The notes: a model not told the origin generated them from the letters alone. A stretch of 64,000 nucleotides of DNA from Streptomyces sp. CB03234 (GCF_001905885.1 NZ_LIYH01000001.1:808169-872168), one strand, 5' to 3'; positions 10,090-20,275 are shown, counted from the stretch's first letter. Program-made: numbers and translations.

Positions 10090-10197
10090 GGTGCGTCTCT
10101 ACCCGACGGGCGGACCGTTTGGCCAATGGGATAGCGGCAACACGCCCGTCGAACAGTCATGAAGAAACCCCGACCCCCGGATCGAGGGGAGACAGTC

Positions 10198-10848
10198 ATG
10201 TCCACTGTCCTGATCGTCGTCGCTCTGGTCGTCGTCTTCGCCGCCGTGGTCGCCGCGGTCCTGTACGTGGGCCCCGGCAAGGCGGGCGGCAGGCGCGGCC
10301 GCGGGCTGAAGCGGCGGTTCGGCCCCGAGTACGAGCGGACGGTCGCCCTGCACGACGGCGACACCAAGGCCGCCGAACGCGAACTCGCCGAGCGCGTCAC
10401 GCGCCACGGCGACCTGCGGCCGCGGCCGCTGTCGCGTGAGGCCCGCGAACAGTACGTGGCCCTGTGGGCGGGCCTCCAGGAGCAGTTCGTCGACGCGCCG
10501 CGCCAGGCCGTCGCCGAGGCGGACCGGCTGCTGGCCCGGCTGGCGGAGGACCGCGGCTTCCCGGCGGCCTCCGCGTACGAGGAGCAGGTGGCCGCGCTGT
10601 CCGTGCACCACGCCCACCACGTCGACGGCTACCGGCGCGTGCACCGCACCGCCCGAGCGGACGCCGGTACAGGTACCGGCACCGGCGCCGGCACCGAGGA
10701 GTTGCGTGCCGCGATGATCGACGCGCGGCGGCTGTTCGAGGCGCTGGTCACCGCGCAGCCCGAGGACCACGCCCGCCACGCCCCGCGCCGCCCGGCCGCC
10801 CGCGGCCACCGGGTCCACGCGCCCTGGCCGAAGGGGAGTGGCGCCTGA
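10198..10848 (+). CDS. Membrane-anchored protein of unknown function with a shared alpha-helical domain
   Basis: This 216-residue protein has an N-terminal transmembrane anchor (VLIVVALVVVFAAVVAAVLYV, residues 4-24) followed by basic residues. It then has an alpha-helical domain containing QYVALWAGLQEQFVDAPRQAV and ADRLLARLAEDRGF, a short Gly/Thr repeat and an Arg-rich tail. No characterised family was recognised. The ATG at 10198 has GGGGAG seven bases upstream. An earlier in-frame ATG at 10159 has none. The stop overlaps the start of the next gene (TGATG), so the two are co-translated, and the next protein ends in a similar domain. Confidence 0.8.
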   Translation: MSTVLIVVALVVVFAAVVAAVLYVGPGKAGGRRGRGLKRRFGPEYERTVALHDGDTKAAERELAERVTRHGDLRPRPLSREAREQYVALWAGLQEQFVDAPRQAVAEADRLLARLAEDRGFPAASAYEEQVAALSVHHAHHVDGYRRVHRTARADAGTGTGTGAGTEELRAAMIDARRLFEALVTAQPEDHARHAPRRPAARGHRVHAPWPKGSGA

Positions 10849-11630
10849 TGCCCCCGCAGAAGCCGACCGGACCCGACATCCCCGCCGGGGCCCGTCCCCC
10901 TCACGGAGCCGACACCCCGGGCACCGCGCCCCCCGCGGGCGACCTGCCCGGCACCGGCACCCGTGTGCCCCCGGAACCCACCGCTCCGGCGGGTCCCGAC
11001 ACCCCGCACCGCTCCGGTACCTCGTACCGGGTCGGCACCCTGAACGAAGCCGCCGCCCGGGACGGTGCCGCCGCCCCGCCACCCACCGGCCCCACCGGCC
11101 CCACCGGTTCGGCCGCTCCGGTCGGTTCGGCCGCTCCCGCCGGGTCGGCTCTGCCCACCGACCCCGCCGCCCCCACCGGGGCGGGTGCCTCGGACCGGAC
11201 CGCCGCGTCCGGCGCTCCGACCGGAGCGGCAGCCTCCGCAGGGGCCACCGCCGACGAAGGGACCAGTACGTCGCACACGGCCCACGCCCCGGCCGGCGCC
11301 GGGTCCGGGTCCGGGTCCGGCGCCACGCGTCGGACGGGGGACGTGGCGGGCGTTTCCGCGCCGCTGGTGCCGGACGAGGCACGGGACGAGCTCGGCTCGC
11401 GCATGCAGCAGGCGCTGACCGGCTTCGTCGAGAGCCCGCACCGGTCCGTGGAGGAGGCCGCCGCCGTGCTGGACGCGGCTGCCGACCGCCTCACGGAAGC
11501 CCTGACCGAGCACCGCCGCGCCCTTCGCGCCGACTGGGACGGGGACGGCGAACACGAGCCGGACACCGAGCAGTTGCGCGTCACGCTCCAGGCCTACCGC
11601 GCCATGGCCGAGCGGCTGCTGCGGGTGTGA
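10848..11630 (+). CDS. Pro/Ala/Thr-rich protein with the same C-terminal helical domain as its neighbour
   Basis: The first 165 or so of 260 residues are low complexity, rich in Pro, Ala, Gly and Thr. They include near-repeats such as PTGPTGPTGSAAP and look disordered. The C-terminal 90 residues (SRMQQALTGFVESPHRSVEEAAAVLDAAADRL) align by eye with LQEQFVDAPRQAVAEADRLL in the upstream protein. A GGGGAG precedes the ATG, and the start overlaps the previous stop by one base. No signal peptide or transmembrane segment is seen. The two products probably act together, perhaps by interacting through the shared domain, but the role is unknown. It is convergent with the O-methyltransferase gene. Confidence 0.75.
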   Translation: MPPQKPTGPDIPAGARPPHGADTPGTAPPAGDLPGTGTRVPPEPTAPAGPDTPHRSGTSYRVGTLNEAAARDGAAAPPPTGPTGPTGSAAPVGSAAPAGSALPTDPAAPTGAGASDRTAASGAPTGAAASAGATADEGTSTSHTAHAPAGAGSGSGSGATRRTGDVAGVSAPLVPDEARDELGSRMQQALTGFVESPHRSVEEAAAVLDAAADRLTEALTEHRRALRADWDGDGEHEPDTEQLRVTLQAYRAMAERLLRV

Positions 11631-11637
11631 CGGCCGC

Positions 11638-12306
11638 TCAGGCCGCCACGCGGGCCAGCAGCATTCCGTCGTAGCCCTTTCCGCCCACCGTCTGGAGCGC
11701 CGTGGCGTCCAGGCGGGGGTCGCGGGCGACGAGGTCGAACATCTCGCGCGTCGCGATCACCGACGGGTCCGCCGACGTCTCGTCGGTGATCGCGCCGCCG
11801 CGTACCACGTTGTCGACGATGATCAGGCTGCCCGGCCGGGTCAGCCGCAGCGACCACTCCACGTACCGCGGGTTGTTGGGCTTGTCGGCGTCGATGAAGA
11901 CCAGGTCGAACGGGCCGGCGCCCTCCTCGGCCAGCTTCGGCAGCGTGTCGAGGGCCGCGCCCGTCCGTACCTCGGCCACCTTGTCCAGCCCCGCCCGGGC
12001 GAGGTTCGCGCGGGCGACGCCGGCGTGCTCCGGGTTGTACTCCAGCGAGATCAGCCTGCCGTCCGCCGGCAGCGCGCGGGCCAGCCACATGGTGCTGTAG
12101 CCGCCGAGCGTGCCGATCTCCAGGATCGTGCGCGCGCCTTGCGTGCGGGCCAGCAGGTGCAGCAGTTTGCCCTGCGGTGGCGTCACGCCGATCGCCGGCA
12201 GGCCCGCCGCGTCGCTGTCGGCGAGCGCGGCGGCCAGTGCCTCGTCGGCGGGCGCGAGCATGTCGGTGAGGTAGTCGTCCACGGCGGTCCATCGCTCCAG
12301 GCTCAT
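11638..12306 (-). CDS. Class I SAM-dependent O-methyltransferase (family 3)
   Basis: This 222-residue enzyme resembles the caffeoyl-CoA/catechol-type O-methyltransferases (PF01596). It shows GVTPPQGKLLHLLARTQGA near residue 40 and the SAM-binding motif ILEIGTLGGYSTMWLARAL near 61. Also visible are SLEYNPEHAGVARANL, FDLVFIDADKPNNPRY (the metal-binding Asp region) near 133 and PGSLIIVDNVVRGGAI. The family uses a divalent metal to methylate vicinal hydroxyls, and the natural acceptor is unknown here. It follows the PNPOx-fold gene on the same strand after 37 nt, so the two may be co-transcribed. No strong ribosome binding site precedes the ATG. Confidence 0.9.
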   Translation of the reverse strand: MSLERWTAVDDYLTDMLAPADEALAAALADSDAAGLPAIGVTPPQGKLLHLLARTQGARTILEIGTLGGYSTMWLARALPADGRLISLEYNPEHAGVARANLARAGLDKVAEVRTGAALDTLPKLAEEGAGPFDLVFIDADKPNNPRYVEWSLRLTRPGSLIIVDNVVRGGAITDETSADPSVIATREMFDLVARDPRLDATALQTVGGKGYDGMLLARVAA

Positions 12307-12343
12307 GGAACCGAACGTACGTCACACCACCACGTCCACGGGG

Positions 12344-13045
12344 TCATCCACGCCCGGCGAGGGCCGCGATGTGCGCGGGTACCGGCAGGCCGGCGGGCAG
12401 CAGCGGGTCGGGCTCGGGGGCGCCGAAGACCGGCCGGTACGGAACGACCCCGGCCCACAGGCCCAGCTCGGCGTCCGGGCCCTCCCCGTCGTCCGGCGGG
12501 CCCACCGCGATCTTCACCGACGCCTCGTCGAGCGGCAGGGCGAGCAGCGAGGTGGCCGCCAGCTCCTTCCTGCTGGGCGTACGCGCGTACTCCCACTGCC
12601 CGGGTGCGCAGTTCTCGGTCAGCACGCGCAGCCCGTGCAGCAGCTCCTCGCGGTCGGTGACGCGGCGCGGGGTGCCGTGGACCATGGCGCAGCGGTAGTT
12701 GACGCCGTGCTCGAAGACGGAACGGGCGAGGACCAGCCCGTCGACGTGGGTGACGGTGACGCACACGGGGGCGCCGGGGGACTGGACGAGGCTGCGGCTG
12801 GCGACGGAGCCGTGCAGGTAGAGCACACGGGCCTCGAAGTCCACGCCGTAGACGGTCGGTACGGCCAGCGGTGCCCCGTCGACGACCACGGCGAGGTGGC
12901 AGACGAATCCGGCGCGCAGGATGTCGTCGAGGTCCGAGCGCAGGGTGCTGCCCTTCTCCCGCAGCCTCCGGTGCCGGGTCCGCTCGGTGACCGCCAGACG
13001 CTCCGGACACTCCCCGTGCTGCTGATTCAGTTGTTCCTCACCCAT
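12344..13045 (-). CDS. Pyridoxamine 5'-phosphate oxidase-fold flavin-binding protein
   Basis: This 233-residue FMN-binding split-barrel protein shows an ILRAGFVCHLAVVVDGAPLAVPTVYGVD core near residue 43. It continues with VLYLHGSVASRSL, VCVTVTHVDGLVLARSVFEHGVNYRC near 95 and HGTPRRVTDREEL. These are characteristic of the NimA-like/flavin-nucleotide-binding group rather than true PdxH. The longer frame starts at 13081, inside a hairpin, so the ATG at 13045 is preferred. The ribosome binding site is weak (GGTGGG close to the ATG). It lies downstream of CYP125 on the same strand, separated by the small hairpin at 13080-13098, and is probably expressed separately. Confidence 0.85.
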   Translation of the reverse strand: MGEEQLNQQHGECPERLAVTERTRHRRLREKGSTLRSDLDDILRAGFVCHLAVVVDGAPLAVPTVYGVDFEARVLYLHGSVASRSLVQSPGAPVCVTVTHVDGLVLARSVFEHGVNYRCAMVHGTPRRVTDREELLHGLRVLTENCAPGQWEYARTPSRKELAATSLLALPLDEASVKIAVGPPDDGEGPDAELGLWAGVVPYRPVFGAPEPDPLLPAGLPVPAHIAALAGRG

Positions 13046-13079
13046 GTGCCCACCGTTCCCGTTGCGACGTACTGGTCGC

Positions 13080-13098
13080 ACCCACCTTTTCAGTGGGT
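13080..13098 (-). terminator. Small inverted repeat between CYP125 and PNPOx genes
   Basis: ACCCAC (13080-13085) and GTGGGT (13093-13098) form a perfect six-bp stem around a seven-base loop, 12 nt after the CYP125 stop. It is too short to be a strong terminator and may instead be an operator for the downstream gene. Confidence 0.35.
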
Positions 13099-13109
13099 AT
13101 GGGCAGGAC

Positions 13110-14375
13110 TCAAGAGGTACGGGGGCCGAGGCTGACCTGGAGCTCCTTGATGCCGTTCAGCCAGGCCGCGCGCAGCCGGCGCGGGTCGCCGGCGAGGCGG
13201 AGGCCGGGCAGACCGTCGGCGATGGCGTTGAAGATCAGGTCGATCTCCAGGACGGCGAGCGACTTGCCGAGGCAGAAGTGCGGGCCTCCGCCGCCGAAGC
13301 CGATGTGGGGGTTGGGGTCGCGGGTGATGTCGAAGCGTTCGGGGTGGTCGAAGACGTCGGGGTCGTTGTTGGCGGAGGAGTAGAACAGGCCGACCCGGTC
13401 GCCCGCCTTGATCTTCTGGCCGCCGAGTTCCAGGTCGCGGGTGGCGGTGCGCTGGAAGGAGACGACGGGGGTGGCCCAGCGGACGATCTCCTCGGCCGCC
13501 GTCGAGGGGCGCTCCCGCTTGTACAGATCCCACTGTTCGGGGTGGGTGAGGAAGGCGTGCATGCCGTGGCTGATGGCGTTACGGGTGGTCTCGTTGCCCG
13601 CCACCGCGAGGAGGATGACGAAGAAGCCGAACTCGTCGCCCGCGAGGTTGCCCTCGTCCTCCGCCGCGACCAGCGTGGAGACGATGTCCTTGGCCGGACA
13701 CTCCTTGCGCGCGGCGGCCAGGTTCATCGCGTACGAGACGATCTCCATGGCCGCCTCGGTGCCGACCTCCTCGGTGATGGCGTACTCGGGGTCGTCGTAC
13801 GCCGCCATCTTGTTGGACCAGTCGAATATCTTGACGCGGTCCTCCTGGGGCACGCCGATCAGCTCGGCGATGGCCTGGAGCGGCAGTTCGACGGCGATGT
13901 TGGTGACGAAGTCGAAGGAGCCGTCGTCGCCCGCGTTCGCGACCGCCGTCTCCACGATGGAGCGGGCCCGGTCGCGCAGGGCGGTCTCCAGGGACCGGAT
14001 CGCGCGGGGCGTGAAGCCGCGCTGGACGATCTGGCGGACCCGGGTGTGCTCGGGCGGGTCCATGTTGATCATGATCAGCTTCTGGGCGTCGATCTGGTCG
14101 CGGCTGATCCTCTCGTTGAACCGGATGATCGCGGTGTTGGTGTTCGACGAGAACAGCTCCGGGTGCGTCGATACGTACTTGACGTCGGCGTGCCGGGTCA
14201 CCGCCCAGTACCCCTCGTCGTCGAACCCGGAGATGCCGCGCGGCTGCGCGCACCACCAGACCGGGGCTGTCCGCCGCATCTCGGCGAACTCGGGCAGCGG
14301 GACGCGGGCTTGGAGGAGGTCGGGGTCGGTGAAGTCGAACCCTTGGGGCAGCGGGGGGAGATGGGGGCAGGTCAT
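13110..14375 (-). CDS. cyp125: Cytochrome P450 of the CYP125 type (steroid C26/C27-hydroxylase-like)
   Basis: This 421-residue P450 starts at an ATG with GGAG eight bases upstream, although the frame runs to 14699. The N-terminal LPQGFDFTDPDLLQ is the CYP125 signature. It continues with IMINMDPPEHTRVRQIVQRGFTPRA, an I-helix AVAGNETTRN near residue 270, the K-helix EEIVRWATPVVSFQRTA and the haem-binding loop FGGGGPHFCLGKSLA near 365. CYP125 oxidises the terminal side-chain methyl of cholesterol/cholestenone, and identity over all motifs is high to the mycobacterial enzyme as I recall it. The divergent neighbour is a FadA5-like thiolase, as in mycobacteria. A KstR-like box and a second palindrome lie between them. 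Confidence 0.9.
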   Translation of the reverse strand: MTCPHLPPLPQGFDFTDPDLLQARVPLPEFAEMRRTAPVWWCAQPRGISGFDDEGYWAVTRHADVKYVSTHPELFSSNTNTAIIRFNERISRDQIDAQKLIMINMDPPEHTRVRQIVQRGFTPRAIRSLETALRDRARSIVETAVANAGDDGSFDFVTNIAVELPLQAIAELIGVPQEDRVKIFDWSNKMAAYDDPEYAITEEVGTEAAMEIVSYAMNLAAARKECPAKDIVSTLVAAEDEGNLAGDEFGFFVILLAVAGNETTRNAISHGMHAFLTHPEQWDLYKRERPSTAAEEIVRWATPVVSFQRTATRDLELGGQKIKAGDRVGLFYSSANNDPDVFDHPERFDITRDPNPHIGFGGGGPHFCLGKSLAVLEIDLIFNAIADGLPGLRLAGDPRRLRAAWLNGIKELQVSLGPRTS

Positions 14376-14389
14376 CGGCGATCTCCATG

Positions 14390-15798
<1,409 letters not shown>

Positions 15799-15835
15799 CG
15801 CCCCTGGAAACGGGAAGCCCCGGTGAAACGGGAAA

Positions 15836-15862
15836 GCCCCGGTGAACGTCGTTCACCGGGGC
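15836..15862. terminator. Bidirectional terminator between thiolase and transglycosylase genes
   Basis: GCCCCGGTGAAC and GTTCACCGGGGC pair over 12 bp around a three-base loop (GTC). The hairpin lies between two convergent stop codons and can serve both strands. A truncated copy of the left arm (AAGCCCCGGTGAAACGGG) precedes it. Confidence 0.85.
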
Positions 15863-15888
15863 CTGCGTCGTCATCTGCCGGGTGTGGC

Positions 15889-16290
15889 TCAGTACCAGCC
15901 GTTGGCCTGCCAGAAGTTCCAGGCGCCGCACGGGCTGCCGTAGCGGTCGTTCATGTAGTCCAGGCCCCACTCGATCTGAGTGGCGGGGTTGGTCTTCCAG
16001 TCCGAACCGGCCGACGACATCTTCGAGGCCGGCAGGGCCTGCACCAGGCCGTAGGCGCCGGACGAGGAGTTCGTGGCGGTCGGGTTCCAGCTGGACTCGT
16101 GCTCCACGATGTTGCTGAAGCACTGGTACTGGCCCGCCGGGACCATCTTCTTCGCGATGTCCTGCGCGGAGGCCGCCTGAGCCGGAGCGGTGGTGCCCAG
16201 CACGGCGCCGGTGGCGCCCAGCAGCACGGCGGCGCCGGCGGCGAGGGACTTGGGACGGGCGGAGAAACGGCTGACGAGCGAGCGGAACAC
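15889..16290 (-). CDS. Secreted lytic transglycosylase-like protein (SLT domain)
   Basis: This short 133-residue cell-wall hydrolase has a signal peptide over residues 1-39 (basic N-terminus, then AAGAAVLLGATGAVLGTTAPAQA). The mature domain is a minimal SLT/goose-lysozyme-like fold. Its likely catalytic Glu is in IVEHESSWNPTATN near residue 64, followed by SGAYGLVQALPASKM, TQIEWGLDYMNDRYGSPCGAW and a terminal ANGWY. Members cleave the MurNAc-GlcNAc bond of peptidoglycan. The start is GTG with a weak AGG upstream. About 177 nt of leader lie between it and the terminator of the preceding operon, without a recognisable riboswitch. Confidence 0.88.
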   Translation of the reverse strand: MFRSLVSRFSARPKSLAAGAAVLLGATGAVLGTTAPAQAASAQDIAKKMVPAGQYQCFSNIVEHESSWNPTATNSSSGAYGLVQALPASKMSSAGSDWKTNPATQIEWGLDYMNDRYGSPCGAWNFWQANGWY

Positions 16291-16467
16291 GTGGGTGACC
16301 TAACGTCGGGGACACGGGACGTCGCACAGGCATGCCGGACCACGCCAGGGGCGGGGGGACGGGGCTGCCAGGAGCGCTGCGATGCGAGCTGCGCCCGGCG
16401 ACATCACCAGAGAAACAGGGCGGTTCCGCCGCTGCAAGGACCTCTGTTACTAGGCGAAGCCGGACTC

Positions 16468-16498
16468 GGGGGCGGAAGGTCTCGCCGCCCCCGAGGGC
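16468..16498 (-). terminator. Terminator of the cobalamin/ECF operon
   Basis: CTCGGGGGCGG and CCGCCCCCGAG form a perfect 11-bp GC-rich stem with a nine-base loop. It lies 117 nt beyond the stop of the last operon gene and upstream of the transglycosylase leader. No T-run follows, as is common in Streptomyces. Confidence 0.8.
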
Positions 16499-16614
16499 GA
16501 TCAGTGCAGGTCGCCACGGGAGGATACGGGCCGGACGGCTGTCCGTTCTGCCCCACTATCGTCCCTCGTATGTGACCTAGGTCCTGTGGGGCGGCTCACC
16601 CTCGAAGGACCCTT

Positions 16615-17430
16615 TCAGGCCCTCTCGGCGCCTTCGAATGTGACCTGCGCCTCGAAGGCCGCCCGCCGTGTCGCACGGCGCAGCGCCTTCAGAACCGTCG
16701 ATCCGATGGTCAGCACCAGGACGACGGTGAGCGCCGCCCGCCCCAGGTCCCAGCCGAGCGACGTCGCCGCGCAGTACGCCACGAACCGGACCAGGTTCTC
16801 GTGCACCGGATCACCGGGATGGAACGAGATCCCGCTGCCCATCCCCTGCAGCGTCACCCAGCCCTGCAGGTTCATCACGGTCCCGTACGCGAACGCCGCC
16901 ACCGCCCCGTACAGCGACAGCATCAGCAGCTCACCCCGCCCCCGCAGCCGGGCCGGCCCCGGCAACAGCCCCGCGCCCATCGTGAACCAGCCCATCGACA
17001 GCATCTGGAACGGCATCCACGGGCCCACCCCGCCGGTCAGCAGCGCCGACGCGAACATCGTCACCGCGCCCAGCACGAAACCGAACCCCGGGCCGAGGAC
17101 ACGGCCGCTCAGCACCATCAGGAAGAACATCGGCTCCAGGCCCGCCGTGCCCGCGCCCAGCGGGCGCAGCGCCGCGCCGACCGCCGCCAGCACCCCCAGC
17201 ATCGCCACCGCCTTGGCGTCCATCCCGCAGTCGGCGATCGTCGCCACCACCACGGCCACCAGCAGCGGCAGCAGCACGGCCAGCAGCCACGGCGCGTCCT
17301 GGGACCGGCCCGCCAGCACCGACGAGCCGTCCGCGAGGAGCGGCCAGCCGAAGGCGACCACCCCGATGGCGCTGATCAGTACGAGGGCGGCAACCGAGCG
17401 GGGCCCGAGCCGCACCGGACGCGCGGTCAC
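16615..17430 (-). CDS. ECF transporter S component (predicted cobalamin/corrinoid-specific)
   Basis: This 271-residue membrane protein has six or more hydrophobic helices, including VAALVLISAIGVVAFGWPLLA at the start. Typical ECF S-component features are LEPMFFLMVLSGRVLGPGFGFVLGAVTMFASALLTGGVGPWMPFQMLSMGW near residues 97-145, which bind the vitamin and dock the EcfT helix. The GTG at 17430 overlaps the stop of the ATPase gene (GTGA) and is preceded by GGAGG, so the two are translationally coupled. Substrate assignment rests on the cobalamin riboswitch at the operon head, not on the protein itself. Confidence 0.85.
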   Translation of the reverse strand: MTARPVRLGPRSVAALVLISAIGVVAFGWPLLADGSSVLAGRSQDAPWLLAVLLPLLVAVVVATIADCGMDAKAVAMLGVLAAVGAALRPLGAGTAGLEPMFFLMVLSGRVLGPGFGFVLGAVTMFASALLTGGVGPWMPFQMLSMGWFTMGAGLLPGPARLRGRGELLMLSLYGAVAAFAYGTVMNLQGWVTLQGMGSGISFHPGDPVHENLVRFVAYCAATSLGWDLGRAALTVVLVLTIGSTVLKALRRATRRAAFEAQVTFEGAERA

Positions 17431-19157
17431 AGGGCCGCCTCCACCTGCGAGACGGTCAGCCACGGCTGCGGCGCCAGGATTTTCGCCACCTGCGGGGCGA
17501 AGGCGGGCGAGGAGACGACGACCTCATGCGTCGGCCCGTCCGCGACGACCTCCCCCTCGGCCAGGACGACCACCCGGTGCGCCAGCTCGGCGGCCAGCTC
17601 CACGTCGTGCGTCGCCATGACGATGGCGTGCCCGTCGGCGGCCAGACCCTTCAGCACGCCGGCCAGCCGGGCCTTCGCCGCGTAGTCCAGCCCCCGCGTC
17701 GGTTCGTCGAGCAGCAGCAGCGGGGGCCGGGCGGTCAGCACGACTGCCAGCGCCAGGGCGAGCCGCTGCCCCTCCGACAGGTCCCGGGGATGCGTGCCGT
17801 CGGCCACGCCCGGCAGCAGCTCCGACACCAGGGCCCGGCAGGCCCCCGGCCCGGCACCCGCGTCGGCGTCGGCGGCCGCGCACTCGGCGGCCACGGTGTC
17901 CGCGTACAGCAGGTCACGTGGCTCCTGCGGTACGAGCCCCACCTGCCGGACCAGCTCCCTCGGTGGCGTCCGGTGCGGAACCCGGCCACCCACGAGCACG
18001 CTGCCGCCCGCCGGCTCGACCATCCCGGCCAGCGCCCCGAGCAGGGTCGACTTCCCGGCCCCGTTGCGCCCCATGACCGCCACGGTCTCCCCGGCCCGCA
18101 CGTCCAGCCCGACGTCCCGCAGCGCCTCGACCCGCCCGCGCCGCACGTCCAGCCCCCGCACCTGGGCGACGGGACCCCCGGCGTTCCCGGCGTTCCCGGC
18201 GCTCCCGGCGGGGGCGGCCGCGTCGCCGCGCAGCAGGCGGCTCAGCACCGCCCGCACACCGGACGGCGCCTCCGGGGCCGACCGCTCGCGCGAGGCGGGA
18301 GCCTGGGGGTACCCCGTCGTATCCCCACGTACCGGGGAAAGCCCCACCAGCCGTTCCCGCAGCCCGCCCGCGCGGCGACGCGCGTCGCGGACCGACAGCG
18401 CAAGCGGGTCCCAGCCCGCCAGGCGGCCGAGGGCGACCACCGGGGGGTGGACGGGGGAGACGGCCATCACCTCGGCCGGAGGCCCGAGGACCACCGGGGC
18501 GCCGGGGGCGCCCAGCAGCGCCACCTGGTCGGCGTACTGGACCACCCGCTCCAGGCGGTGCTCGGCCATCAGCACCGTGGTGCCCAGGTCGTGGACCAGG
18601 CGCTGCAGGACCGCGAGGACCTCCTCCGCGGCAGCCGGGTCCAGCGCCGACGTCGGCTCGTCGAGCACGAGCACCTTCGGGTGCGGGGTCAGCACGGAGC
18701 CGATCGCGACCCGCTGCCGCTGGCCGCCCGACAGCGTCGCGATCGGCCGGTCCCGCAACGACGCCAGGCCCAGCAGGTCCAGGGTCTCCTCCACCCGGCG
18801 CCGCATCACCTCGGGCGCGAGGCCCAGCGACTCCATGCCGTACGCCAGCTCGTCCTCCACCGTGTCGGTGACGAAGTGCGCGAGGGGGTCCTGGCCCACC
18901 GTGCCGACGACATCCGCCAGCTCACGCGGCTTGTGGGTACGGGTGTCACGGCCGTCGACGGTGACCCGGCCGCGCAGAGTGCCGCCCGTGAAGTGCGGCA
19001 CCAGGCCCGACACCGCGTTCAGCAGCGTCGACTTGCCCACCCCGGACGGGCCCACCAGCAGCACCAGCTCGCCCTCCGGGACGGCCAGGTCGACACCCAC
19101 CAGCGTGGGCGCGCCGGCGTCGGCGTACGTCACCGTCACGTTCTCGAACCGGATCAC
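17427..19157 (-). CDS. ECF transporter ATPase with two fused ABC domains (EcfA-EcfA')
   Basis: This 576-residue protein holds two nucleotide-binding domains in one chain. Domain 1 has Walker A VGPSGVGKSTLL near residue 34, signature LSGGQRQRVAIGS and Walker B VLVLDEPTSALD, with the H-loop in LMAEHRLERV. After a linker of about 70 residues, domain 2 has Walker A GRNGAGKSTLL near 355, a variant signature LSEGQRLALALAV, Walker B LLLLDEPTRGLD and ATHDVELAAEL. Both sites keep the catalytic Glu. The frame upstream is open for another kilobase, but the GTG at 19157 makes a GTGA overlap with the EcfT gene and has GGAG before it. It powers vitamin import with the adjacent T and S subunits. Confidence 0.92.
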   Translation of the reverse strand: MIRFENVTVTYADAGAPTLVGVDLAVPEGELVLLVGPSGVGKSTLLNAVSGLVPHFTGGTLRGRVTVDGRDTRTHKPRELADVVGTVGQDPLAHFVTDTVEDELAYGMESLGLAPEVMRRRVEETLDLLGLASLRDRPIATLSGGQRQRVAIGSVLTPHPKVLVLDEPTSALDPAAAEEVLAVLQRLVHDLGTTVLMAEHRLERVVQYADQVALLGAPGAPVVLGPPAEVMAVSPVHPPVVALGRLAGWDPLALSVRDARRRAGGLRERLVGLSPVRGDTTGYPQAPASRERSAPEAPSGVRAVLSRLLRGDAAAPAGSAGNAGNAGGPVAQVRGLDVRRGRVEALRDVGLDVRAGETVAVMGRNGAGKSTLLGALAGMVEPAGGSVLVGGRVPHRTPPRELVRQVGLVPQEPRDLLYADTVAAECAAADADAGAGPGACRALVSELLPGVADGTHPRDLSEGQRLALALAVVLTARPPLLLLDEPTRGLDYAAKARLAGVLKGLAADGHAIVMATHDVELAAELAHRVVVLAEGEVVADGPTHEVVVSSPAFAPQVAKILAPQPWLTVSQVEAAL

Positions 19158-20275
19158 ACGGACTCCTTCGGCAACGAGGTCGGCAGCGAGGTCGGCAGCG
19201 AGGTCGGCAACGGGGCCACGAACGCGGGCAGCAGGCCCACCAGAACGGACAGCGCCGGCCACACCGGGAGCTCCGGCGCGGCGAGCGGGACGACACCGGG
19301 GTGCAGCGCCGCCGCGTCGAAGGCGACCACCAGCGCCGCCACCACCGCCCCCGACCCCGCCACCAGCCAGGCCCGCGCACCCCACCGGTCCGGCCGGTAC
19401 CGGGTACGTACCGAACGGCGGCCGCCCAGCCGCAGCCCCGCCAGCACCATGACCACCCCCGCCCCGACCAGCGGCACGGCGTACGCGCCCCCGGAAGCCG
19501 CCAGCAGCCCGTACGCCCCGACGCACACCCCGAGCAGACCGCCCAGCGTCAGCACCGTCGTCGCGTGCCGCACCCCGCGCGGCACCGGCGCCGTCCGCCC
19601 GTACCCCCGCGCGTCCATCGACGCGGCGACCGCCACCGACCGCTCCAAAGCACCCTCCAGCACCGGCAGCCCCACCTGGAGCACCGCCTTCACCCCGCCC
19701 GCCGGCCGCCCCCGCAGCCGCCGCGCGGTGCGCAGCCGCACCACATCGGCGACCATGTTCGGCGCGAACGTCATCGCGACGACCACGGCCACTCCCACCT
19801 CGTACAGCGCACCCGGCAGCGACTTCAGCAGCCGCGCCGGGTTCGCGAGCGCGTTCGCGGCGCCCACGCAGATCAGCAGCGTCGCCAGCTTCGCCCCGTC
19901 GTACAGCGCGAACACCAGCTGCTCGGCGGTCACCGGGCCCCCGATCCGCACGCCCTGCGCCCAGGCGGGCAGCGGCACTTCGGGGAGCGTCACCAGCAGA
20001 CGCGTACCGGGGATGGGCGAACCGAGGACCACCGAGAACACCAGCCGGATCACCAGCACGGCCAGGCCCAGCTTCACGAACGCGCCGTACGAGCGCGCCC
20101 ACGGCGCATCGGTGCGGCGGGCCGCCACCACATACCCCGCCACGCCGACCAGCAGCCCCAGCAGCAGCGGGTTGGTCGTGCGGGACGCGGCGACGGCCAG
20201 GCCCAGCGCCCACAGCCACCACGCGCCCGCGTGCAGCGCGTTGGAGCGGTTCGCCTCCGGTGCGCGGAGGTTCAC
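19154..20275 (-). CDS. ECF transporter transmembrane coupling subunit (EcfT/CbiQ)
   Basis: This 373-residue membrane protein begins VNLRAPEANRSNALHAGAWW at a GTG overlapping the previous stop (GTGA at 20275-20272). The upstream extension to 20452 is rejected. The CbiQ core shows AASRTTNPLLLGLLVGVAG and MTFAPNMVADVVRLRTARRLRG. SMDARGYGRTAPVP, a coupling-helix motif carrying the conserved Ala-Arg-Gly that contacts the ATPases, lies near residue 240. Further helices follow up to residue 355. It couples the fused ATPase to the S component. The C-terminus has a short in-frame repeat (SLPTSLPTSLP) ending PKESV. Confidence 0.88.
   Translation of the reverse strand: MNLRAPEANRSNALHAGAWWLWALGLAVAASRTTNPLLLGLLVGVAGYVVAARRTDAPWARSYGAFVKLGLAVLVIRLVFSVVLGSPIPGTRLLVTLPEVPLPAWAQGVRIGGPVTAEQLVFALYDGAKLATLLICVGAANALANPARLLKSLPGALYEVGVAVVVAMTFAPNMVADVVRLRTARRLRGRPAGGVKAVLQVGLPVLEGALERSVAVAASMDARGYGRTAPVPRGVRHATTVLTLGGLLGVCVGAYGLLAASGGAYAVPLVGAGVVMVLAGLRLGGRRSVRTRYRPDRWGARAWLVAGSGAVVAALVVAFDAAALHPGVVPLAAPELPVWPALSVLVGLLPAFVAPLPTSLPTSLPTSLPKESV

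Noticed and set aside
16291..16467. ydaO-type (c-di-AMP) riboswitch before the transglycosylase gene
   Set aside because: Cell-wall hydrolase genes in Streptomyces often have one, but the conserved ydaO blocks could not be found in this leader.
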